Shown: piece by piece, positions 38,913-48,485 of the stretch
How positions within the stretch are numbered: the stretch's first letter is position 1
Layout of the letters: each line of letters starts with the position of its first letter
Assembly (NCBI GenBank): GCA_965153355.1
Contig: OZ231127.1
Location: 20,274,001-20,338,000 of the forward strand
Length of the DNA stretch: 64,000 nucleotides
DNA from: Flaccisagitta enflata
Taxonomy: Eukaryota; Chaetognatha; Sagittoidea; Aphragmophora
Direction: 5' to 3'
Made by a program: the position numbers and the translations under genes
The notes under the pieces: generated by a model
What the model was told of the DNA's origin: nothing
Database searches by the model: none
Seen by the model: the letters and a program-made list of their open reading frames with translations, nothing else

Positions 38913-40324
38913 TTTTTGGGCAGCGGCCCCGAAGGGGCCGATGACCTATGCTTTCACACAGGGGAAATTTCTCCTTCTCCTTCATCTTCTTCTCCTACGT
39001 CCCCCCCCCCGGCCTTGGGACCCAAATCCTAGCTTCAAGACCCAAATCCTAGCTTCAAGGCTCAAATCCTAGTCTCGAGGCTCAAATCCCAGTCTCGAGG
39101 CTCAAATCCCAGTCTCGAGGCTCAAATCCCAGTCTCGAGGCTCAAATCCCAGTCTTGAGGATCAAATCCCAGCCTTGAGGCTCAAATCCCAGTCTTGAGG
39201 CTCAAATCCCAGCCTGGGGCTCCAACCCCAGTCTTGAGGCTCAAATCCCAGCCTCGAGGCCCAAATCCCAGCCTCGAGGCCCAAATCCCAGCCTCTTGGC
39301 TCAAATCCCAGCCTTGAGGCTCAAATTCTAGCCTCTTGGCTCAATTCCCAGCCTTGAGGCTCAAATTCCAGCCTTGAGTCTCAAATCCTAGTCTTAAGGC
39401 CCAAATCCTAGTGTCGAGCCTCAAATCCCAGCCTCAAAGCTCAAATCCCAGCCTCAAGGCTCAAATCCCAGTCTCAAGGCCCCAATTACAGCCTCCAGGC
39501 CCTAATCCCAGCCTTGAGGCTCAAATAAAAACAGCATAGGTCATTGGCCTTTAGTCGCTGCCTTAATCATCACACACCCACACACTTCATAGGCAATGGG
39601 TACGCTGACCATCTAACGCTTTGACTATTTGATTTAAAATATGCAGAAAAGTAAGTAAATACATTACATACCATATTTTTTCAAAACGCCCCCCTCCAAA
39701 ACTGCCCCCCCCTTCTTTTTTTCTCAATATTACACTTTTCAGAAGAGATATGGACAGAAATATTGAGTAAAATGATGAAAGAATACAACACAATGAGGCA
39801 TTTTCAAAGACTTTCAAACAGATATCTGCAATGAATATCTCGGTTTTGAGTCAAATTTAGCATTTTGGTAGCCTTTCATGAAAAAATCGACTGAATGACA
39901 GTTCATCTACAATATAAAGGGGGTTCTGATTGGAGGGTTAATAGTCGCAAAAGCGTTAGATGGTCAGCGGTACCCGTTGCCCCTATGTGAGTGTATGTGG
40001 GTGTGAGGTGGTTAGTGGGGCAGCGGCCCCGAAGGGGCTTTGAGGCTGGGATTTGAGCTTTGAGGCATGGATTTGAGCTTTGAGGCAGGGATTTGAGCCT
40101 TGAGGCTAGGATTTGATCCTCTAGGCTGGGATTTGAGCCTTGAGGCAGGGATTTGAGCCTCGAGGCTGGGATTTGAGCCTCGAGGCTAGGATTTGTGCCT
40201 CAAGGCCGGGATTTGAGCCTTGAGGCAGGGGGGGGTACGGAGAAGGAGAAGGAGAAGGAGGAGGAGAAATTTCTCCTGTGTGAAAGCATAGGTCATCGGC
40301 CCCTTCGGAACCGCTTCCCAAAAA
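38913..40324. mobile_element. 1.4-kb fold-back element, GCAGCGGCCCC family
   Basis: The left end TTTTTGGGCAGCGGCCCCGA then CCTATGCTTTCACACAGGGG is mirrored at the right end by CCTGTGTGAAAGCATAGGTC then CGGAACCGCTTCCCAAAAAG. The left arm holds about 24 units of 20-22 bp (GAGGCTCAAATCCCAGTCTC) at 39010-39525; the right arm holds about eight inverted units at 40036-40225. The centre carries GGTACGCTGACCATCTAACG and its inverse GCGTTAGATGGTCAGCGGTA at 39952, a second internal inverted pair. Confidence 0.8.
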
Positions 40325-40489
40325 GCAAAGTCATATTTCAATTTCAAAAGCACCCGGGGCGCTTTTTAGAAAAAATACAGTGGTAATATTCTAGGTATCA
40401 CTAGTTAAAGACTTGTACATTACCACATAGCATTTGATATCTTCCCTCATTTGACGGGCACAACCAGAAAAGAAGTGGTCGTTTTCAGG

Positions 40490-40835
40490 ACAAGGCCATA
40501 TACACGGCTACCCCACTTGCGGGTGGGTTGGCAGGGGCAGTGATTGAGTAGGTCACTGGGGCGTTTGGGCAGAAGCAGTGAGCTCAAAACGCTCAAAAAC
40601 TCCAAAAAAGTAACAAGGCCGGATACACAGCCATCAGTTGCGGACGGGTGGGCAGGGGCGGAAATGCGCGTTTTCTCACTTTTTGACTCAATGGTTACGG
40701 ACAGACCGACCAACCAACAGACGGACAGACAAAGCCTCTTATAGAGTTGCGTGTCCGCAACTAAAAAGGGATCCGACTGATCAACCGACGGATGGACAAA
40801 GCGGGGTGTCGAGTTGCGTAGCATGCGACTAAAAA
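40490..40835 (+). mobile_element. Family H copy 20, subtype A, interrupted by copy 21
   Basis: The first half (40490-40612) has GACAAGGCCATATACACGGC to CTCCAAAAAAGTA. The second half (40764-40835) resumes at GATCAACCGACGG and ends AGTTGCGTAGCATGCGACT. The interruption is exactly one subtype B element. Confidence 0.75.
40613..40763 (+). mobile_element. Family H copy 21, subtype B, nested in copy 20
   Basis: Starts ACAAGGCCGGATACACAGCC, has AGTTGCGGACGGGTGGGCAG and GCGCGTTTTCTCACTTTTTG, and ends with the hairpin AGTTGCGTGTCCGCAACTA. Its insertion into subtype A shows that subtype B was active later. The breakpoint lies in A-rich sequence, so no target duplication can be fixed. Confidence 0.75.
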
Positions 40836-41198
40836 CAATGAACAGGAAGGGATAAAATGATGAACTCCACGCAGAGAGAATTTTTTGGTGAAACAATGTG
40901 ACTGAATCCAAATGCTTCATTGAATTCTGCATATTGCAGTTTTGAAGTTTCAAACTTAGATTATAGATTTAAACTGTTATACTGCAAAGAATCCTCTCCC
41001 AAATGTAATGCTTCATATTGCAAAAGGGACATTTTCCTGGATATAACTGTTAATGAAATAAGAGAGCATGTACCATTAATAACTTAAGAATACTCAAGTG
41101 TTAGGAAACGATTCCAAAGATTTGATTTGAAAAAAATTGAATTGTGGAGGTGGGAGGGACGGGGGCAAGATCATATTAATCTGTTAAGACTAGAAGCA
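40836..41198. other. Unassigned sequence
   Basis: Unique-looking AT-rich DNA with no coding signal. Confidence 0.45.
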
Positions 41199-42566
41199 AT
41201 AGGGCATTTATCTGCGGGCGTTAGGTTTTGGCCGCACTGTGTAGGCTGGCAGGGGTGATTCGGGTGGTTGGAGTGGAGATAGGGCATTTATCTGCGGGCG
41301 TTAGGTTTTGGCCGCACTGTGTAGGCTGGCAGGGGTGATTCGGGTGGTTGGAGTGGAGATAGGGCATTTATCTGCGGGCGTTAGGTTTTGGCCGCACTGT
41401 GTAGGCTGGCAGGGGTGATTCGGGTGGTTGGAGTGGAGATAGGGCATTTATCTGCATGGCGGACAGTCACTGTGTAGTGCTGGCTCGGCTCTTTCGTGGT
41501 TGGAGTGGAGATAGGGCATTTATCTGCGGGCGTTAGGTTTTGGCCGCACTGTGTAGGCTGGCAGGGGTGATTCGGGTGGTTGAGTGAGATAGGGCATTTA
41601 TCTGCGGGCGTGGTTTTGGCCGCACTGTGTAGGCTGGCAGGGGTGATTCGGGTGGTTGAGGGAGATAGGGCATTTATCTGCGGGCGTTAGGTTTTTGCAC
41701 CAGGCTGGCAGGTGATTCAGGTGGTTGAGTGGAGATAGGGCATTTATCTGCGGGGTTAGGTTTGGCCGCACTGTGTAGGCTGGCAGGGGTGATTCGGGGT
41801 GGTTGGAGTGAGATAGGGCATTTATCTGCGGGCGTTAGGTTTTGGCCGCACTGTGTAGGCTGGCAGGGGTGATTAGGGTGGTTGGAGTGAGATAGGGCAT
41901 TTATCTGCGCGGTTTTGGCCGCACTGTGTAGGCTGGCAGGGGTGATTAGGGTGGTTGGAGGAGATAGGGCATTTATCTGCGGGCGTTAGGTTTTGGCCGC
42001 ACTGTGTAGGCTGGCAGGGGTGATTAGGGTGGTTGGAGTGGAGATAGGGCATTTATCTGCGGGCGTTAGGTTTTGGGCGCACTGTGTAGGCTGGCAGGGG
42101 TGATTAGGGTGGTCGGAGTGGAGATAGGGCATTTATCTGCGGGCGTTAGGTTTTGGGCGCACTGTGTAGGCTGGCAGGGGTGATTAGGGTGGTTGGAGTG
42201 GAGATAGGGCATTTATCTGCGGGCGTTAGGTTTTGGCCGCACTGTGTAGGCTGGCAGGGGTGATTAGGGTGGTTGGAGTGGAGATAGGGCATTTATCTGC
42301 GGGCGTTAGGTTTTGGCCGCACTGTGTAGGCTGGCAGGGGTGATTAGGGTGGTTGGAGTGGAGATAGGGCATTTATCTGCGGGCGTTAGGTTTTGGCCGC
42401 ACTGTGTAGGCTGGCAGGGGTGATTAGGGTGGTTGGAGTGGAGATAGGGCATTTATCTGCGGGCGTTAGGTTTTGGCCGCACTGTGTAGGCTGGCAGGGG
42501 TGATTAGGGTGGTTGGAGTGGAGATAGGGCATTTATCTGCGGGCGTTAGGTTTTGGCCGCACTGTG
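41199..42566. repeat. 80-bp minisatellite, about 18 copies
   Basis: The unit begins AGGGCATTTATCTGCGGGCG and contains TTAGGTTTTGGCCGCACTGT, GTAGGCTGGCAGGGGTGATT and GGTTGGAGTGGAGAT. Most units are 80 bp. Units between 41441 and 41965 carry small deletions and one rearranged unit (41441-41512), while those from about 42046 on are nearly identical, which suggests recent amplification of the right side. Confidence 0.95.
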
Positions 42567-43270
42567 CCCCCCCCCCTTTGATTTTCTTCCCCGCGGCCAG
42601 CGCGGCGATATGTGGCAGCTTGGGGCCTTTGGAGTTTGGACTTAACATCCAATTCCAAGCACGACATCAAATCTGAGAATGACTGCAGAGATGCAGATTC
42701 ATGGTAGCAAATAGCAATGCTACGCGGCAGGCAAGGCCCAAATTGCGGCAGGAGAGGAAAGGGAAGGCAATTAAAGGGGTAAAGAAGAAAGGAAAGAAGA
42801 ATGAAAGTACGACATGAAGGGAAAGGTTATCTTGTGGAAACAAGAGAAAGAAAGAAAGTAAGTGGAAGAAAGTAAGAAAGACAAAAAAAAAAGAGACAGA
42901 CAGACAGAAAGAAAGAACATACATGTTTCCATTTGTTTTAAAAAGCCCAGGAGTTACCAAAGAAGTTAGCAAAGAAAATAGTTGGGGATAGTCGTTTTGA
43001 CCATAGGGCAATCCTGCAATAAATTTTCAATCAAAACATTTGTTGGTCCCTTGAGATCTGTTTTAGCGGGATTTAACTGTACTAAATTGAGACAGAATTA
43101 TTGAATGAATGGTAAGTAAAAGCTGTGGCAGCTCTTGAGAGACCAATTCTGCTACGCGACAGCTTGCAGAATCTGCATCTCTGAACGACGGCAAATCTAA
43201 GCATGACAGCTTTTTAACTGATTTGCTTTGATTTCTATGCTTTCTATGCTTTTTTTAGCCAATACTAAAC
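42567..43270. other. Unassigned sequence with a weak inverted pair
   Basis: GCAGAGATGCAGATTC at 42685 faces GAATCTGCATCTCTG at 43168. A/G-rich sequence at 42775-42925 lies between. No gene is supported. Confidence 0.4.
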
Positions 43271-43349
43271 AATAGTCGCAAAAGCGTTAGATGGTCAGCG
43301 GTACCCATTGCATCTATGTGAGTATGTGGGTGTGAGGTGGTTAGAGGGG

Positions 43350-44992
43350 CAGTGGCCCCAAAGGGGCCAATGACCTATGCTAAGTAAGTCTCAGGGATTT
43401 TGGCCTCAGAGCTGGGATTTGCCTCAAGGCTGGAATTTTGGCCTCAAGGCTGGATTTATGGCCTCAAGGCTAGGATTTGGGTCTCAAGGATGGAATTTGG
43501 GCCTCAAGGCTGGGATTTGGGCCTCAAAGTTTGGATTTGGACCTCAAGGCAAGCGTCACTGTTTGGCATTGCCATTTGCGTTGCTGTTTGGCATCGCCGC
43601 TTGGCATTGCCATTTGACTATCTGGCGCGGACCCCTAAATTCTTTTCAGATTTTTAACTGATTTGCTTTGATTTCTATGCTTTCTTAGCCAATACAAACA
43701 ATACTCGCAGAAGCATTAGATGGTCAGCGGTACCCATTGCCCCTATATGAGTATGTGGGTGTGAGGTGGTTAGAGGGGCAGCGACCCCAAAGGGGCCAAT
43801 GACTTATGACACGCTCAGCGCGATCGCCCATTAATTTTGTCAATTATGTTTTAGCACTACTTCTTGGATTTCCTTTACGGTATCGCTTTCCTTTGCCAAT
43901 GCTGAGCGGTAATCACATCAACGCGCTCTTCAAACCCATATTTGCAAACGAGATACTGAGAAAAAGAAAGGGAAAAGAAAATCGATTTCCAAACAAGATA
44001 CTGAGAAAAAGAAAGGGAATAGGAAATCGATTTACTGAAAATTGAGTGATAAAAATTGCTAAGAGGTTCCGCAAAAAATTCTTAATCTGCTTCTAGATGA
44101 ACTTTTTTGCATTTCCAAAAGAACATGGCTCCCTTCTTACATGTCTTTAGATGAGAGCCATGTTTTAAGATTTTTAGTTAAGTCAATTTTTATGCAAATT
44201 AAGAATTTTTCGTGAGGCTTGTCTGATGACAAAAGAGAACTTTCTTCAGAAAATGGTGTTTTGATTACTTGATAAACGTCATCCCTGTGACATTTCCATG
44301 CTAATTCTTGACAAAAGTACACATCCGCAACTTCTGAGTAGCTCAATGAAAGTGTCTGGTCGATTTATCTACTCAGTGAAAAACTGGCTGTGGCAGTGAA
44401 AATCTCATATTCAAAAGAAACGTGTCCCATGCTTAGTAAGTCTCAGGGATTTTGGCCGCAGAGCTGGGATTTGGGCCTCAAAGCTGGGATTTGGGTCTCA
44501 TGGCTGGGATTTGGCCCCAAGGCTAGGATTTGGCTTAGAGGGTGGGATTTGGCCTCAAAGCTGGGATTTGGCCTCAATGCTGGGATTTGGCCTCAAGGCT
44601 GGGATTTGGACCTCAAGGCCAGGACTTGGGCCTCAAGGTTAGATTTTGGACCTTGAGGCTGGGTTTTGGGCCTCAAGGCTGGGTTTTGGGCCTCAAGGCT
44701 GGGATTTCGGCCTGAAGGCTGGGATTTGGGCCTCAAGGCTGGGATTTGGGCCTCAAGGCTAGGATTTGGGCTTCAAGGCTAGGATTTGGGTTTCAAGGCT
44801 AGGATTTGGGCTTCAATGCTAGAATTTGGGCCTCAAGGCTAGGATTTGGACCTCAAGGCTAGGATTTGGGCCTCAAAACTGGGATTTGGGCCTTGAGCCT
44901 GGGGGGTACAAACAGACAGACATAGGAGAAATTTCTGCATATGTGAAAGCATAGGTCATCAGCCCCTTTGGGGCCGCTGCCCAAAAAGTAAC
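43350..44992. mobile_element. Fold-back element, GCAGCGGCCCC family, rearranged
   Basis: Left ends GGGGCAGTGGCCCCAAAGGG with CCAATGACCTATGC occur twice, at about 43349 and 43777, each preceded by GCATTAGATGGTCAGCGG or a close variant. The right end GCATAGGTCATCAGCCCC, then GGGCCGCTGCCCAAAAAG, lies at 44950-44991. Arrays of GCCTCAAGGCTGGGATTTGG fill 43400-43555 and 44450-44900. The interior 43810-44380 is unique-looking. Confidence 0.7.
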
Positions 44993-45076
44993 AAATAACA
45001 GGTCGCCCAAGGGCAATACGTGGTCAGCGATACCCGTTGCCCTGCTTTGCTTGGTTGTAAATCGGAATGAGAGGCA

Positions 45077-45765
45077 GGGCAGCGGCCCCGAAGGGGACGA
45101 AGTCCGGTAGAACACAGGGGACTTTCGTTCGTTCGTTCGTTCGTTCGTTTGTTCGTTCGTTCGTTCGTCCGTCCATCCCCCCCCCAGGCCCTCTCAGGCC
45201 TGAAATCTGACCTCTCAGGCCTGAAATCTGCCCTCTCAGGCCTTGAATCTGAGAGGTCAGACTTCAGGCCTGAGAGGGCAGATTTTAGGCCTGAGAGGGC
45301 AGATTTTAGGCCTGAGAGGGCAGGTTTCAGGCCTGAAAGGACAAATTTCAGGCCTGAGAGGGCAGATTCAAGACCTGAGAGGGCAGATTCAAGGCCTGAG
45401 AGGGCAGATTCAAGGCCTGAGAGGACAGATTTTAGGCCTGAAAGGCCAGGTTTCAGGCCTGAAAGGGCAAATTTCAGGCTTAAGAGGGCAGATTTAAGGC
45501 CTGAGAGGGCAGATTTTAGGCCTGAGAGGACAGGTTTCAGGTCTGAAAGGGCAAATTTCAGGCCTGAGAGGGCAGATTCAAGGCCTAAGAGGGCAGATTC
45601 AAGGCCTGAGAGGGCAGATTTCAGGCCTGAGAAGGCAGATTTTAGGCCTGAGAGGGCAGATTTCAGGCCTGAGAGAGCCTAGGGGGGGGACGAACGAACG
45701 GACAAACGAACGAACGAAAGTCCCCTGTGTTCTACAGGACTTCGTCCCCTTTGGGGCCGCTGCCC
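45077..45765. mobile_element. 0.69-kb fold-back element, GCAGCGGCCCC family
   Basis: Left end GGGCAGCGGCCCCGAAGGGG, then ACGAAGTCCGGTAGAACACA, mirrored by TGTGTTCTACAGGACTTCGT and GGGGCCGCTGCCC. (GTTC)n and (GAAC)n arms at 45126-45170 and 45695-45715 are also inverted. The body is a tandem array of about 21-bp units (AGGCCTGAGAGGGCAGATTT), open in more than one frame and not a gene. Confidence 0.82.
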
Positions 45766-45847
45766 AAAAGAGTGATTCTCAACTACATTACAATGAGGTC
45801 AAAGACAACCTAGACTCGAGGATAGATTTAAGGTATTCTAATGTTAA

Positions 45848-46526
45848 CTTTGAAGGACTGTTGTCCCTAAACAAATTGAGCCATTAAGCTCAATTTGGGC
45901 TCATCTTAAAGAGCTGTAACTGCTCTTCAAAACAAGCCCAAGTTAAGGTCATTGAGTAGTACGCCGATTGCATCCCGGGACTTTGCTGAATCGCTCTTAT
46001 GTGCCCCCTTCATAACGTGACACTCACAATTTTATTTCAAACAAGCCAATGCACAGCTTTCTAGCTTGATGGGAACCTTTTTTAGGGTCCATATGAAATT
46101 AACAAAGAAAATAAAAGGATTTTCTTAAGGGGATTCTTAAGGGGATTTTTTCCCATGTATTTCAATGTAAACTATAAGTGGGCCCTAAAAAAGGTTCCCA
46201 TCAAGCTAGAAAGCTGAGCATTGGCTCGTTTGAAATAAAATCGCGAGTGTCACATTATGAAGGGGGCACATAAGAGCGATTCAGCCAAGTCCCGGGATGC
46301 GATCGGCGTAATGTGTAGATTCGTTTGAGAGATACCTGCTGTAGAAGTTACCTTGTTCTGATGGAAAATACTAAAAACTTTGAAGGACTGTTACTCCTAA
46401 ACGAATTGAGCAATTAAGCTCATTATAAACTAATTTTAAAGAGCTGTGTCTCCTCTTTAAAATGAGCCCAAGTTGAGGTCAATTTGTCAATTCGTTGAGG
46501 AGACAGATGCTTTAGAAGTTACCTTG
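45848..46526. repeat. Family R repeats, two units, one interrupted
   Basis: Two units beginning AACTTTGAAGGACTGTT (45849 and 46377) match the 33168-33700 repeats in inverse orientation. The first is broken after GCCCAAGTTAAGGTCATTGA and resumes near 46315 (ATTCGTTTGAGAGATACCTG). The second ends GAAGTTACCTTG where the LTR begins. Confidence 0.8.
45960..46312. mobile_element. About 350-bp palindromic element inside a family R unit
   Basis: Left terminus TACGCCGATTGCATCCCGGG and right terminus CCCGGGATGCGATCGGCGTA are inverses, and the arms stay complementary inward (GAAAGCTGTGCATTGG-type words) to a centre near 46135. Both ends abut TA, so a TA target duplication (as in Tc1/mariner-like elements) is possible but could instead be part of the terminal repeat. 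Confidence 0.7.
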
Positions 46527-46637
46527 TGTTATAAATATGGGATGGGCTTTTCCGTTAGTCGGTGGTTATTTTACGTTGGTCAATTGTTGATCTGCATTGG
46601 TCGGAGTTCTCAGCCATCTGGTGGTTATTTTCATCTT

Positions 46638-47000
46638 TAGCGTATCAATACGCTCAGCGTATCAGTACGCTCATTCAGCGTATCATTACGCTCCTTCAGC
46701 GTATCAATACGCTCACCCAATGCGCTCTTCAGCGTATCAATACGCTCATCAGCGTATCAATACGCTCATTCAGCGTATCAATACGCTCACCCAATGCGCT
46801 CACTCAGCGTATCAATACGCTCCTCAACGTATCAATACGCTCACCAGCGGCTCTGCGACGTGGGCGTCGTGGACACGCCCACAGCGTCTTGCGACGTGGA
46901 CGTCGTGGATACGCCCCCACAGCGTATCAATACGCTCCACAGCGTATCCAGACGCTCCACAGCGTATTCATACGCCCCACAGCGCATTCATACGCTCACA
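46638..47000 (+). promoter_or_regulatory. Array of AGCGTAT-CA-ATACGCT palindromic sites in U3
   Basis: The 16-bp near-palindrome AGCGTATCAATACGCT recurs about a dozen times, often with a CATTC or CACT spacer, giving a period of 18-24 bp. A second theme, GCGACGTGGGCGTCGTGGA, occurs at 46855 and 46890. The array ends about 50 bp before the TATA box. Repeated dyads just upstream of a core promoter suggest dimeric transcription-factor sites; the factor is unknown. Confidence 0.6.
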
Positions 47001-47049
47001 CAGCGCTATGGCGACGCTAGCGTCATGGCTACGCCCTAGGCATTGATGG

Positions 47050-47059
47050 GTATAAAAGG
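47050..47059 (+). promoter_or_regulatory. TATA box of the LTR promoter
   Basis: GGGTATAAAAGGAGGC is a strong TATA consensus. Transcription would start about 25-30 bp downstream, near 47080. It lies between the palindrome array and the leader, as expected for the U3/R border. Confidence 0.7.
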
Positions 47060-47572
47060 AGGCGCACCAGACATTGAATTCATTCCATGCTTTACCTTCG
47101 TAGGTGATGCATGTCTCTCCGTTATATGATTAATTGGTAAATTAATTCTCGTCACCTAAAAACTCGTGACCTCGTCACACACACAAAACCTCGTCCAACC
47201 CTTGGACTTATTGGCGCCTCCACATTGTACTCTGCCTCTGGCACACAAAACTCTGCTTTAGCCCAACCTACAATTGGCTCTAGCTAAAAACATTCACTCC
47301 AAAAACCTTTGGCATATCCAGACTCCATGATTTGCCTCCACATACTTAAAATAACCACTGTATAGTCATAAGTTAGTATTTGTTGTTTACTTAACCCCAT
47401 CCATTAGTTAAAGGTACAAAGTAAAGGCAAGAGAAGAATAGTAAATTGTGTAAGTTGTGTTATTAATATCATTACATGTATGAAACTTAATTGATGAGTA
47501 GTTATTAGAGTTAACTGGGTAGCTAAAGTGATTTAGGGTATTTAGTCCCGGCCCTAGGCCACTTTACAGCAT

Positions 47573-47590
47573 TGGCGCCCCCTTTAAGCC
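47573..47590 (+). other. Candidate primer-binding site
   Basis: TGGCGCCCCCTTTAAGCC begins with TGG, complementary to a tRNA CCA end, 4 nt after the LTR end. TGGCGCC is a common start of retroelement primer sites. The exact tRNA cannot be named from the window. Confidence 0.6.
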
Positions 47591-48208
47591 TCGAACCCAC
47601 TTTTTAGACCCTGGGGGAAACAAAAATCGAAAAGAGAAAATTGTTAAAATTGCAATTAAAAAGATAGTTATATATCTGAAACAAAAAGCCTTTAACATAA
47701 GGAAGAAAAGAAAAATCTTCGATGATACTTGATCGCAGAGAAAAATATACATATACTTGCTGTTCTTAGCTTGAAATTAGATAAAAAAAAAAATATAAAT
47801 AAATAAAAATAAAAAAACAAAATAGATTATTCTGCGTCCATTAACCTACTCCAACCCAAAACCAACACACACGGAATGAAAAAGTTTCCATTCATGCATT
47901 GATGAGCATATATAAGATTCGTCGAAAATTGTCTTTCAAAACAGACGAGCCCGGGAATAGTGAACACAATCACATTCTTCACAAACAAATCCGCCTATAG
48001 TAAAATCATTTCACTATAAACTGCGTCCGTCATTTTAAAAACTCACACACTGTCAAACTAGAATAGTTAGACAAACAAAACGCATACTAGCTAGCTTTTA
48101 GCAGCTTTTTACCAAACCCTCATCATCATTCTTCCAAAAACGCCGACGATCGATACGAGGAGAACGAGGAAAAAAGGAAAACGAGGATTGAGGAATTTTA
48201 GGATTCCA
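47591..48208 (+). other. Untranslated leader of the element
   Basis: AT-rich sequence without a long frame. It would hold packaging and splice-donor signals, but I cannot assign them. Confidence 0.5.
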
Positions 48209-48439
48209 ATGACCGACGGTCGCGAACCAGCTCCGCAACAAATTGTAATAGGGTATCCCCGACGCCTCACAGTAGGCCACGGATTTCCTTCTGCTAGAAT
48301 TATAGATCTAATAAAAAGTAGTTTAGACCCTATTAGAGGTGATCCTGTGCCTACTTCAATTCTTATTCACAATATTGTTTTAAATCAGACCAGTGCTGAT
48401 AATATTGAAATAACCTGCGAAGTACTGTATGTTTGCTAG
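48209..48439 (+). CDS. Small ORF upstream of gag (76 aa), function unknown
   Basis: The frame opens at ATG 48209 (MTDGREPAPQ) and stops at 48439, just before the gag start at 48486. It overlaps the 5' extension of the gag frame by 11 nt. The peptide has a mixed, protein-like composition (IIDLIKSSL, SILIHNIVLNQ) rather than a repeat bias. It contains no recognised domain. It could be a separate small protein, a translated upstream ORF that limits gag translation, or the end of a longer spliced product. Plant Ogre giant elements also carry an extra ORF before gag, but there is no sequence evidence linking the two. Confidence 0.45.
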   Translation: MTDGREPAPQQIVIGYPRRLTVGHGFPSARIIDLIKSSLDPIRGDPVPTSILIHNIVLNQTSADNIEITCEVLYVC

Positions 48440-48485
48440 ACCATCTGTTAGGCAAACAAGATCAACAACACTAAAGCAAAGAAAA

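Larger units (their letters stand above)
46527..47568 (+). repeat. 5' long terminal repeat of a Ty3/gypsy-type element
   Basis: The left boundary is where the family R repeat stops (GAAGTTACCTTG|TGTTATAAAT; other copies continue TTCTGATGG). The right boundary TTTACA is followed after 4 nt by TGGCGCC. The ends TGT and ACA are canonical for LTRs, giving 1,042 bp. It contains an array of palindromic sites, a TATA box and, after that, about 490 bp of R-U5. The partner 3' LTR is beyond the window, so the limits rest on one copy only. Confidence 0.65.

Noticed and set aside
42473-42676. Small frames on both strands at the end of the 80-bp array
   Set aside because: Most of each frame is minisatellite sequence.
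45149-45682. 177-residue frame with RPERADF-type repeats
   Set aside because: It lies entirely in a 21-bp tandem array (unit length divisible by 3) inside a fold-back element and is open in a second frame as well.
46562-47046. Frames of about 150 residues with repeated IRS/AYQYA units
   Set aside because: They read across the palindromic array in the LTR U3, upstream of the TATA box, and in two frames at once.
47573-47600. Assignment of a specific primer tRNA, because GGTTCGA appears on the complementary strand near the primer site
   Set aside because: The flanking bases do not form a T-stem, so the similarity beyond the first 18 nt may be chance.
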